This document shows positions 39,756 to 50,600 of a stretch of DNA of 64,000 nt, one piece after another. A model generated the notes under the pieces. It was not told where the DNA came from. It ran no database searches and worked only from the letters and a program-made list of their open reading frames with translations. Source of the stretch: Diphasiastrum complanatum (taxonomy: Eukaryota > Streptophyta > Lycopodiopsida > Lycopodiales > Lycopodiaceae); the NCBI GenBank assembly GCA_029204225.1, contig CM055109.1:47866612-47930611 (forward strand), written 5' to 3'. Position 1 is the first letter of the stretch. Each line of letters starts with the position of its first letter. A program made the position numbers and the translations under genes.

Positions 39756-41411
39756 AGACTAAGCTAGCTCGAGTAGATCTGGAGAAATTCGAGAAGAAGC
39801 ACCCATCGCATTCTGGTCAACCTAGCATCCGCAGGTCCTCATGGACTCGGACAGTTCCCGAGAGGTATACACCTCAATCATTCTGGACTTCATCAGAACA
39901 ACCAGAGACTCTAGGCAAAGCAATTAACTCCAAGGATGTTGTGAAGTGACAAGAAGCTATGGAAGGCGAGTACAACTCACTTTTGATGAATCAGACCTGG
40001 ACATTGGTCGACTTCCCCACTCACAAGAGAGTTATTGACAGCAAGTGGATCTTCAAGAAGAAGATCAACTCTGATGCTTCCATTGCAAAATGGAAAGCAC
40101 ATCTGGTGATTAAAGGATTCACTCAAGTCCAAGGAGTGGATTATCAAGAGATTTTTAATCTTGTTGTCAAAATGCAGTCAATCAGGACTCTGATTGCATT
40201 AGCAGTCATGGAAGATCTCGAAATGCACCAGATGGATGTCAAGACAGCGTTTCTCAATGACAATGTTGAAGAGGAGCTGTATATTTTCCAACTGGAAGGA
40301 TTTGAAGTCAAGGGCCAAGGGCACAAAGTTTGCAAGCTGCACAAAGCAATCTGAAATAGACCGCTAGAGCATGGTTCGATAGAATCAACTCTTATCTCAT
40401 TCAATTAGGTTTTGCAAGCAAATCAGCTGATTGTAATATTTATTCCAAGCATATAGTTGTCCATTCAGTTCATATAGCTCTTTACATAGATGATGTCTAT
40501 ATTTTGTCCTAGGATCTCTCATTGAAAAGCATTAAAGAGGGTGATGAGGTATATTCAGAGAAGTTTAGATCACATTTTGTGTTATGATGAAAATGCTATC
40601 AACCCACTCGTCTTGCGAGACTACTCCGACTCGAATTGGAGAGGAACGGTCTCCACCAGAAAATCTACCTTCGGGTTCTTTTTCTATCTGGCAGGGGGAC
40701 TGATTTCATGGAACTCAAGGAAGCAGAAATCAATCGCGCTTTCTTCGACAGAGGTAGAATACATCGCAGCACGTCAAGCTTCAAAAGAAGCTATATGGAT
40801 CAGGTTATTACTTCACGACCTACATCACACTCAGTTCAATGCTACCACCATTTTGTGTGACAACTTGAGTTGTATTTCATTGTCGTTGAATCTCAGATTT
40901 CATGGCAAGTCTAAGCACATTAGAAATCTAGTATCATTTCATTCGGGAGAAAGTTTTCTTAGGGCAAGTGATCCTTCAATACTGCTCCACAACAAAAATG
41001 GTTGCAGACATCTTCACCAAAGCGCTTCCCAGGATCAAGCATCAGAATTTTTTCAGCATGCCAAACGTGACAAATACACCTTTACCACATACTCTATTTG
41101 ACTCTTTGTCAATCCACGGAGACATGAACAAGAAGCTACTCTATACTACTTAGCAGAGGTACATCTCCAATTTGCTTTCTAAATTCGATTTTATGAATTG
41201 CAAGCTTGTACAGTCTCCTATGTATCAAGAACTTAAGTTATATAAAGAGAAATGCCCTCAATCTAAAAAGGAGAAGGATGAAAATGAAGGGATATTCATG
41301 TTAGTCAATTATCGGATCCCTCATGTATGCAGTGATCCCACCAGGCCCAATCTTGCATACGCTGTTAACTCTTTAAGCCAATACATGGCAAATCTTGGAA
41401 TGATCCACTAG
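39756..41411 (+). pseudogene. Copia reverse transcriptase and RNase H, degenerate
   Basis: The frame at 39959-40354 is a plant Copia RT N-terminal half: NQTWTLVDFP, then SKWIFKKKIN, FTQVQGVDYQEIF and HQMDVKTAFLND. The catalytic YVDD region survives only as LYIDDVYILS, after a stop, near 40475-40510. The frame at 40541-41101 is RNase H with SRKSTFGFFFYLAGGLISW and ALSSTEVEYIA, followed in another frame by KMVADIFTKALP. At 41172-41411 the RT/RNase H connection (DPTRPNLAYAVNSLSQYM) appears again, out of order, so a second partial copy or a rearrangement is present. No LTR was identified. Confidence 0.87.
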
Positions 41412-41429
41412 AAGGCTCTACCAAGCAGT

Positions 41430-41600
41430 AATCAATAGTCAATAGTCAAATCGATAGTTGATAGTTGACTCGATAATAGTTTTGACAATAGGTTCGACAC
41501 TTGTCGATTCGAGTTGGGTCGACAACTGTCGATTCGAGTGTCTTTGACGATTGTCAATTCGAAGTTTGTCGAGCTAATACCTACTTGGGATTTTTGTGCA
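41430..41600. repeat. TCGA-rich imperfect repeat
   Basis: Variants of TCGACAACTGTCGATTCGAG recur about five times (for example near 41495, 41517 and 41547). The units are partly self-complementary. No gene is present. Confidence 0.55.
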
Positions 41601-42039
41601 TTTCTATAGTGTGTTCTGCAAAGCGTGTAATTGTTCAAATATTTACTAAAATCAAATGAATGGATTTAGATTAGCAGTAAGATTAGGAATGGAAAGAGAG
41701 AAATCCAACAAGCTTTTCTCTCACTTGAGAGTAGTCAAGGTTTCAAAACCTTCGATGCAAAAAGATAAGCATCAGACTCTTTGGAAAATGGGCCAGTGGC
41801 CGCTCCAATGACTAACCTTGACCTCATACTCTAAGCTCAAATCATTCACAATTGCATTTCACACATATGTAGCTCCGCCTGTATAATGTGTTTTGGAATG
41901 TGCTTTGTACTTTAGAAGCTCCTCGTCTCCATTTGGACTATAGTTTTTGCTCAATGCAGTAGACACAACTACTAGGTGAATGATGCTAGTTTGCGAGTTT
42001 CTTCTTTTTTCCCTTTGGTGTCTAGTCGTTCCTCCGAGG

Positions 42040-44540
42040 GGTGGGGATGCTGGTCATAGAGAAACTCATGCTCGCCTTCATCGCTTTCTATCGGAAGACT
42101 GGGAAACGCTTCATGATGAACACTTTGCACGTTGTCAGGCACTTGCTGCTCGCAACTCACAAGACTCTCAACCTCAAGGCGCCCCACCTCTCCATCATCG
42201 CCTTCGTCGCACCCTACATCTTGGGCAAGTAGGTGAGTATTCTCGTGCAGCTCGAGCTTTAGCTCCTCTCACACCCGCTCCCTCTTCTACTGATACTGTT
42301 GCTGCTCTCCAAGCTCTGCATCCTGCTTCTGAAGGCATTCTTTCTTTGTTTGTGGAGGACTTTGTGTCTGATGTTGACATGGTGCTTGATCGTGATTCTT
42401 TCTCTCGTGCCTTCCATCGTAGTCCTCGTCTTGATGTTGGTGGTCCCTCCGGTTTGGTCTATGAACACCTTCGTTATTGCTTTCCACCGCGTCTCTACTT
42501 CTGGCGGATGTGAAGCTGTCATTCATGGTTTGCGTGCCACCCTTGATCTACATCCTGACTGGGTTGTTCTCCAAGTGGATGTTTCGAATGTTTTTAACTC
42601 TGTTTCTAGAGCTGCGATCTTTCAGGAGTTGCGCGCGGCTGGTGGTGAGTTGGCTCAACCTATCCCATTTGTGCGGTTGTTCTATGCTACTGAGACTCCT
42701 CTCTTTTATAGTCACCATGTGCGCTCTGGGGATCTCTCTACTATCCAGTCTGCAGCAGGTACTCCTCAAGGTGATCCTTTGGCTGGTCCTCTTTTCGCTC
42801 TGGCTCATTTCCGTGCACTTCGAGCTTCTGCAGAGGCCTTTCCCTCCTGCTTATTTCCTTCGGTTGCTGATGACACTCGTATCCTACGGTGCTCCTCGCA
42901 TTTCATCATTTCTCTGAGCAGATGGCTTCTCTTGGTTTGTCTAATCAACCTCGCAAGTGTTCAGTGTGCTCTCCAGCAGGTCTTCCCTCGGACTTTGTTC
43001 CTCCTCAAGGTTTCCTTGCTCCTTCGGATGGCATTTGCATTCTAGGTGTTCCTTTTGGGACTGCTTCCTTCAGCTTTGCTTTTCTTGGTGAGGCTCTCCA
43101 GGAGGATGTTGCTCATTCAAATCTGCTTCCTCGGTTGGGCGACACTCAGGTCGCGTTTGGCATCTTGACATCTTGCTTTATCCAGTGTCCTTCTTATTTG
43201 CTGTGGACTTTCCCCCCCTACTTCGGACTTTTTGCATCTCCTCTCTTCCTTTGACAGCTCTCTTATGGATGTTTTTGGCCACCTTTTGGGCCCAGGTTCT
43301 TTGGATGGTGTGGAGACCCTTTCAACTCGGAACCAGGCTCGGTTACCCATTTCTTGTGGAGGTGTGGGTCTTCTCTCTACGATTTCTTTTGCACCTGCAG
43401 CTTTTCTTGGGAGCTGGGCTCTTGTCGCCCCTGCTTTGTCTTCTCAGTTCCTCTCCGGCTTTCGCCCTCTCTTGGCGGATTGCATTGCTCGTGTGGATAG
43501 CGGTTCTCTGCCTTTCCAGCACCTCCTCATCGTTGCGCGAGAGCTCCTCCCCCTTTCTGCCCAAGCTTGTCTTCCTCCTTTTGAGCAACTCCTCACTTTC
43601 AACTCAAATCACCTGCAAGAGACCCTCTTGGAGCTCGTGCACAAGTATACTCTTTCCAGCATGCTCTCTGAGGCTCCTTCGGCGTTCCATCGAGCTCGGC
43701 TTCTTTCTTGTGCAGGTCCTGGTGCCGGGGCTTGGCTGTCAACTCAGCTTGTTATTCTTTCTTTCCGGTTGTCCTCGGTCATCTTCACCACTGCTCTTTG
43801 TCTTCGCTTGGGGCTACCTCATCCTTCGGTCTTGGGACTCTCCAGGTGTGTTTGTGGTCACCCTATTGATGCTCTTGCTATCCACCTCCTCCGCTGTCCT
43901 TCTGGGAGTGAGCACACACCTACGTATGATGTTGTCAGAGATGCAGCGGCCGCTATAGCCATAGATGGAGGATTCCATGTCCTCAAAGAGTAGTCTCATG
44001 TCCTTCCTTCTTCCGCGTCCCACTCTTCCTGTAGGTGTGTTGACATTGTCCTCTCTCGGGATGGGCTTCGTACTTTGGCAGATGTTGTTCCTGATCCCTC
44101 GCGCGGTGACCTATTGCCTCACTCTGCCTTCACACTAGGAGAGGCGGCAGGCGTGGCAGCACAAGAGAAGGAAAAAAACTACTCCGACAGGCACCCCGCT
44201 GATGCTTTCCTTCCCTTGGCTATTGAGACTTATGGCACCTTGCATCGACGCTTTGAGGGTTTTCTTCGCATGTGTTCTCATCAGGCGACAGAGCGTCAAG
44301 GTATTCCTGGTTCTATTCTCGTGGCTTCTTTCAAACAACGTGTTTCCATTGCCCTGCAACGTGCTCAAGCCCTATCTATTCTGCAACGGGCGACGGTGGC
44401 TGGGTCTGTTACATCTCATCTCCCTTCATTAGCCGACTCACCACCTCTTCACTTTTCTGATCAGCTACAGTCAGTTGGCAGACTCCCACAGACATCATCA
44501 TTAATGCCAAGATTTGGATTAATCTTAACTTTATTGCAAG
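42040..44540 (+). pseudogene. Non-LTR-like reverse transcriptase with C-terminal zinc finger and REL-endonuclease-like domain
   Basis: Plus-strand pieces in shifted frames make one gene. The N-terminal part at 42049-42490 holds LHPASEGILSL and SPRLDVGGPSGLVYEHLR. The RT palm at 42500-42885 holds LQVDVSNVFNSVSRAAIF, the GTPQGDPLAGPLF motif and a VADDT catalytic box. The connection is at 42889-43254. A thumb/C-terminal part at 43232-43993 ends in a CVCG...HLLRC cysteine/histidine cluster (43847-43905). At 44030-44110 is VDIVLSRDGLRTLADVV, which looks like a PD-(D/E)xK core. Residues between GGPSG and the palm seem deleted near 42485. Several frameshifts make it dead. The architecture fits early-branching site-specific non-LTR elements. 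Confidence 0.72.
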
Positions 44541-46437
44541 CTTTGCTCTTGTTTGAGCCTACTTTTGGTTAAACTTCCCCTTCGGGGTGTATATATCTCT
44601 TTCATCAATGTACCTACTACTTTTTCCTATGAATAAATGCACCAGGGTGTTCCTTTGCATGCTTAATACTAGCACAATCCCAATGATGTGGTTATTTTCG
44701 TCTCTATCTATTCTAGTCATTCTATGAGCCAAGATGGGAAACAAACTATACACTAGGACTTGATGGTTATAAATATAATAGCTAGAGATATCCCAATTTT
44801 CACTAAGTTTCCTTGGGCAATAAGCATAAAAGCAATACCTTTCCATCTTTGATGAAAATGACTTATAAATTGTGTCGAAGTCTTCGTGCCAAACATATCC
44901 ATTATATGTTGTTGCCCCATAATCTTCAAGCTCCATCTCATTTTCACACTTAGGTGACCTCACTAATTTGAACTAGGGACCTTGTGTGGAACCAATCACT
45001 TCAACCTTGTTCAAAGGACACCTCGTTGGAACACATCTTGTAACCAGGACATTTGAGCTCTTGCAATTGGCAAAGATATGAATGTTTATTATGCCATACT
45101 TATGCAACACATCTTGTAGCCAAGACATTTGAGCTCTTACAATTAGCAAAGTTCTAAATGTTTATCATACCATGATATGATTAAATCACATTAGGAGGTT
45201 AACATCATACTTGCTCAATGTAAGTGATTAATTAGGTTCAACGTTCATGATAAGTCTTAATCAGCATTTTTTATAGTGTTTTTTACGGTTCCAACCTTTC
45301 CAAGTTTTTGGATGGTTACAACATTTCTCTCTAAACCCTTTATGCTCATTATGGTTGTCTTTATATTCCCTCCTTTTTGCCCAAATACATTGCTCGAAAT
45401 TCATATTTCAATACTGCCATTGAGACTCATCAAATTGACCCATCCATCACCTGTTTTAAGAGTTTCACGGGTGACGTGTATGGCTGTGCCCATAAAGTAT
45501 CTCTTGGTGGCTCTATCCAGAAAGTTATACCAACGGTTTTTAGTTTAGGCTAAGCTATGAGAGTATTCAGGGTAACAAAAGCCTGCCTGCTAAGTAACAT
45601 TGAGAACCATTTGTTCTTGTGTAGTTGCAATCAATATCTCCTCAAGCTCCTGTTCATTTTGCTGTAGCTATCGAGTGATACATTCCTTTTTCCTGCTGAT
45701 GTTGCTCTTAACTACTGATAAGAAACAATTTTCCACAGTTGCACTTTTTTTTTTATGGAAACTCAAGAACTAGACATAATTTGCAAAGTTAAATTTATCA
45801 AAAGGCTGAGCAATTTAGATGATGTTTTGTAACATGGCCAAACTTTTAGATAGCACGATCGGGAAGTGAAGTTATTAACTGATTTGCATGCATATGATTT
45901 TGTGTTAATCTGCAACGTATAACTTCATGAATAGATCATGTAAGCACCTATTTCAAATGTAACATTGATGATGCAATAACGTGCATATGGCATGTGAGCA
46001 TTCAGACAAAGGTTAAAACTATGAAGGTCATAATTCTGTTATTTTTGATCGTAGACCATAGGGGATTAGCAACCAGTTTCTGGAGCTCCCCCATGATGTT
46101 CCTTTGCCAATTAAGTTGCCTGAAAAGAAGTGAGGATACAACATCCAAATATGATTTGTCAGATGATCAAGCCTCTTTGGGCAGTCAACACACTATGTAT
46201 GTGTGGTGATCTCGTGCAAGACACATAACACAAAAAAAAACACAATAGAACTATTTTAGCATCATGTGAGAGAGAATCTTGAAGAATCCAGAATCCTATC
46301 GGTAACTCAAAGGGGTCACAGGCAAAACAGAAACTGTAAAGAATTGCTAAAATATTTTAGACGAAAAACCTCCCATGTCTAATGCTACTCTTTCTAGAAA
46401 TTTTCACTATGCAAAAATTCTTTCCAGTGCCAGTGGA
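44541..46437. other. Intergenic region with unassigned open stretches
   Basis: A minus-strand frame at 44559-44963 (134 codons, tyrosine-rich) and a plus-strand stretch at 45281-45552 (about 90 codons with one stop) look more protein-like than background, but I recognise neither. A candidate plus-strand terminal exon (about 46056-46130, reading NQFLELPHDVPLPIKLPEKK) follows a plausible acceptor. The 3' UTR of the phosphatase gene should lie at the right end. Confidence 0.3.
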
Positions 46438-48269
46438 TTACATTTTGATGCTTATTATTTGGCAGTTGCTCATGCGCTCCCTCCTGTCAAGTAATACCTG
46501 TCAGAAAATATATCCGATGATTAATTTCCAGGTTGTATCAACATAAAAGCTTAGCAGTCGTGATTCTTGAAGCACTATATGAAGACACAAATGAGCCAAC
46601 TGCAAAGGCAGACAGATGATCGAATCTACCTTGAAAAATGTAGAATGGCCAATAACAGCAACAACTTGCTCCTCTCTGTCCAGGAGAAACTGACGAAAAA
46701 CTGTCACTCTCTTTCGAAGATTTTCTGTTATTGCATCAGAGACTCAAATCTCAGTTTAAAATTTTGTTAGAAATGTGTGAAAGGACTAATAATCCTTCAC
46801 TAGCTGAAGGACTGCTAAGTTGAAGTGAAAAAGGGAAAAAAGTGTATGCTTAAGAGTCCTCAGAAAGGAAATTGCATGCAAGGAAAGATAACCCAATAAA
46901 AAGTTGCATACTGCTTTGACGTTAAACAGAAAAATCTGCATCATCAATAAGGCTGCTTGATATTGCATGCTGGATCTATATTTGTTATGAATCAAAGGGA
47001 TGTGAGAAAACATTGTAAAACATGCAAAAATCAGACAGGTCAGAGATTTCAAAATAGAAACAACAATATTAGTCTCCCAACTAACTTTTGAGATTCCAAT
47101 ATATATAGATAGATAAACAATGCTTGAATAGCTGGAACGTACCTAAACTCTCTGTACTCTGAAAGGTTCCTGTAATTGGATCATTTGGTGCATGCTTGGG
47201 AGAGAACCACCATATGTCTTCCAGGTCCGAAAATGACAACCATGGGAATTCAGATGCAAGCACCTGAAAAGATAATCAATAACGTTCATGTACACCCCAA
47301 ATAAATTCCTCGCAGTACCACAACCAGAATAGTGAATTTGCAAAATGTGAAGTTACACTGGACATTAAACTATTTAGTCCAACTTAGCAGCCAAAAACAT
47401 GCGAGAAGTTCAACTTCAACATTGAAAGATTGTCTCTGGACTTCCCTCTAAAAAGTCAATTGTTATGCAGGATTTTGACCTTAGAGGGCCGACCCACATC
47501 GCCAGAACAAGCTATATGCTCAGTATGAAGTGCTGAAACTTCAATGCGAAAACCTAAAGCCTTCACTGACAATCAGAAGCAGTCAAATACCATGATCTTA
47601 AAGTGAATCAAGACTTAAAGACTTACCTTCTAATGTGCACTCGTTTACTGCGAGTAGACAAATTAATGCATCACAACTTCCATAGACTATCAACACCGAC
47701 AAAGGCATGTTAAAAGATAATCATTAATCAAGTCACAGGTTTATTCCGATTAAGAACTGGCCACTCGATCTGTTATACTATTTGAAAGAAGGCTGTAGTC
47801 CCAATCAACCAACCTTGGAAGTTTGCCCAGCCCATTTTAAGGTTTGCAAAGCCCGAGTTAATGGCGATGTTATAATCTGCACCAAGCAAGCAACAAAAAG
47901 TCAACTGGAGGAACTGATGTTTCAGTGATGTTTTAGGCCAAATTCGTCACACAACTATCACCAAACAAAGATACCCACAGAACAGAATGTTTACGCACCA
48001 CATCAGGTTTAAGGGCAACAAGCTTTGGGCCAAGATCAGATGCCTGTGACACAATTCAAAATCCTGTTACTGCTCAGAAAGGAAGTCACCAGTAGCAACC
48101 TCAAAGTCAACGTGTTAGATGAAAATACCAGTTTGCCCTACATGAGAGCTACCTGCTTTGTACCCAACTGCGATAATTGCACATCAAATAGATGCCTCCT
48201 GAGTGGCGCAGCTGAAAACTCTACAGATGCTGAATATGAGGTGTGCCCATGTCTGATTAAATGAACCAC
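46438..48269 (-). CDS. Histidine phosphatase superfamily (phosphoglycerate-mutase-like) protein
   Basis: Seven exons, in minus-strand order: 48269-48153, 48043-47999, 47876-47814, 47560-47480, 47263-47143, 46724-46630 and 46497-46438. They join in phase to give 193 residues and a TAA stop. Motifs follow branch 1 of the family: VVHLIRHGHT (phospho-accepting His), SPLTRALQT (phosphate-binding Arg), ALHTEHIACSGDVGRP, a WW-containing segment (LEDIWWFSPK) and VAVIGHSTFF (second catalytic His). The C-terminus is ERMSNCQIISIKM. Members range from mutases to phosphatases; the substrate here is unknown. The first exon begins at a good acceptor (CATCATGCAG|GTGG), so an upstream exon is likely, probably 53548-53925. 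An in-frame ATG at 48275, two codons upstream, would give a stand-alone protein instead. Confidence 0.88.
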
Positions 48270-49079
48270 CTGCATGATGGAAGAAGCTTCAGCAAATGAA
48301 AGGAAAGTTGCTTCACAATGTGCTATGAAACAAACAAATGCCATAAAGTACCAAAGATTTCAATAAAGAGGAAAGAGACAAGATAATTCAGAAATAGGCA
48401 TAAACATCACAAACACCACATAAAACAACACAATCACCTGCAGACAATGGGCTCATGTATCAAACAACATTTATTATGAACAATCACATGCTCCTCTCTT
48501 AACATAAAGAGTATTTTTTTAATCTAGCATTTCATTTACTTTACAAAAAACAAAACAACACAAATCACAAGTTCCTCTCTACACCTTATGATTGCCTAGA
48601 AAGGACTTAGCTTCCATACAAAACATGCAACTATTTGTGAGATCATCTATTTTGTACAATCAATCTCAGCCACTTAGGTTCACCAAATCACACACAATTG
48701 CTTGTATCACTGATTTTAAGAGAATACAACTTATTTCTTTTGAATTTTTGACATCAATATTGCATTTACTTACCTTTTTGGGTCGAAGGAAGATAGGAAA
48801 ACTCCTCAACGGATCATTTATAGCTTGTTCCTGATTGGCAACCCCAATATAGTAGATCAAGCTTCAAGAAGGGAATTACCACAAAGTACCAGAAAATTCT
48901 TGCACCTACTATGCATAAGTCTCAAAGTCAATCAAAAACCTACGTGCATCCCAAAGAATGGCTATAAAAGGAGGACAATTACATCTATTCAAAAACTTGT
49001 ATTGTGAATATCAAAGCACCAACATATCCAGTAAATGATTTTTGTGAAGGCTTCCATGGTACTCCACGTGAGGATAGGA

Positions 49080-49185
49080 TATGTTAGATGTGTTCTTTTG
49101 GGGAGGTTGAGTTAGAAGAGCACTTCAATTTCAAATGCCCTATCTCCAATGAGATTCAGGGGAAATACTACTATCTTTTGACTCA
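49080..49185 (+). pseudogene. Possible LINE-type RT tail fragment
   Basis: The segment reads CSFGEVELEEHFNFKCP, resembling the Cx2C-like...H...C tail that follows reverse transcriptase in plant LINEs (EEHFLLRCP-type). A stop lies just before it. The arginine-rich continuation to 49441 is not recognised. Confidence 0.4.
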
Positions 49186-49615
49186 CACACATTACACTCT
49201 CTTCTCGACTATGATGATCCTACATCTGTTGCCCTTTATGTTACATGAGATGTCTTTACTACGAAGAGATTTGTACCAGCACGCCCAGTCTGACACAGAT
49301 CATCACAGAGATCAGAGACAGCGTATAGTAGTACATCTTCCTATCGCTAGAGCATCTAGACGTACTCTGAGTACACATAGTAGAAGATCATGCGCAACCA
49401 AAGTCAAAGACAGAGACGTCCCCAGTGCTCCTCGACCATAGTGGTGTCGGTTCTTTCTACCAAGAGGTCGAGATCTCACATCACAGCTTTCTTCAGTCGC
49501 CTTGACTGAGATTTTACACACATCCTAGGCAGCATATGATCCTTACACCATTTTGTACTATCTTGGATATGTTAATTTCCTTCCAGATTAGATTTAAACA
49601 TTATGTTCTTCTAGT

Positions 49616-50600
49616 TTATTCACTTGTTATTTGCAGATATTTTATAAGCTCCCTTGTATTGCAATAGATAGGGCCAATGTCTCCTTCTTGAAGTCTTTCC
49701 CGTATGTAGTGTTGCTGAACTTCAATGTGTTCTGTCATGCTATGAAAAACATGATTCTCTGCCAATTGGATACAACTTTGAATGTCACACTGAAGTATTG
49801 TAGGACCTCTTTGCTTCATGTGAAGATCTTTCAAAATCCGCCTGAGTGAAATTGCTCCACATGTAGCACTTTTAATTGCACAATACTCTGCCTCTATAGA
49901 AGAAAATGCTATAGTAAGTAGCTTCTTAACACTATGTGATGGCACCACTTCCAACATTGAAAATGGATCCTTTTGTTAATTTCTATCTTCAACATCTCCA
50001 ACCCAATCAATGTCTACATATGCCTATAACTTCATATCATCATACTTAATTCCATATTGATCTCATCTTTAAATCAAAAGCATACAAGATATTCTTTATC
50101 TCACCATTATTACCTGAAGGCATTTGTACTTGTACCACTCCTTTTCCTTTTATATCGTGAGCACAATTATCTCCTAGCTTTACATTTGACCCATCAATTA
50201 AAGCTGTAACTTTGTCAAGCACTCCCAACAAGGAGACATGTGCATAAAAGCCTTTGAATCTATGTACCATCATCATCTGATTCCTTACATGAATGATCTA
50301 ATTCCTCGTTTCATATAGAAGCAGATAAAAGCTCATAATTGACAATAGAATCATGTAAATTCTCCTCAAAAATTTATTGGCTTGTTTCTTCTTTTGATTC
50401 TACTTCTGCCATTTGCACTCAAAGAAGAAATGACCATATTTACCATAATAACTATAGTTTCCATCCAACTTTGGAGTAAACATGGATCCACCATCCTTGT
50501 TCTCCTCCTTGTCCTCTTCTTTCTTTACTTTACCTTTCATTCTTAATCCATGAGAATATTCTGCATCTTAAATTTCCATACATTATAGTGGTTTGCATCA
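49616..50600 (-). pseudogene. Internally deleted Copia element
   Basis: On the minus strand, order is preserved but incomplete. Near 50400-50460 is a decayed zinc knuckle (YSYYGKYGHFFFECK). At 50046-50276 is a protease-linker piece (ALIDGSNVKLGD). At 49616-49957 is RNase H (IAFSSIEAEYCAIKSA, ILQCDIQSCIQLAENHVF). Integrase and RT are missing between them. It lies in the long interval between the UBZ exon and the phosphatase exons. Confidence 0.75.

Noticed and set aside
43173-43958. 261-codon frame, the second longest in the window
   Set aside because: It is a leucine/serine-rich shadow of the overlapping frame at 43232-43993, which carries the recognisable RT C-terminal and zinc-finger residues.
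47640-47665. Possible micro-exon reading KRVHIR in the phosphatase gene
   Set aside because: Exons 47876-47814 and 47560-47480 already join in phase and give the expected continuous domain, so an extra exon is not needed.
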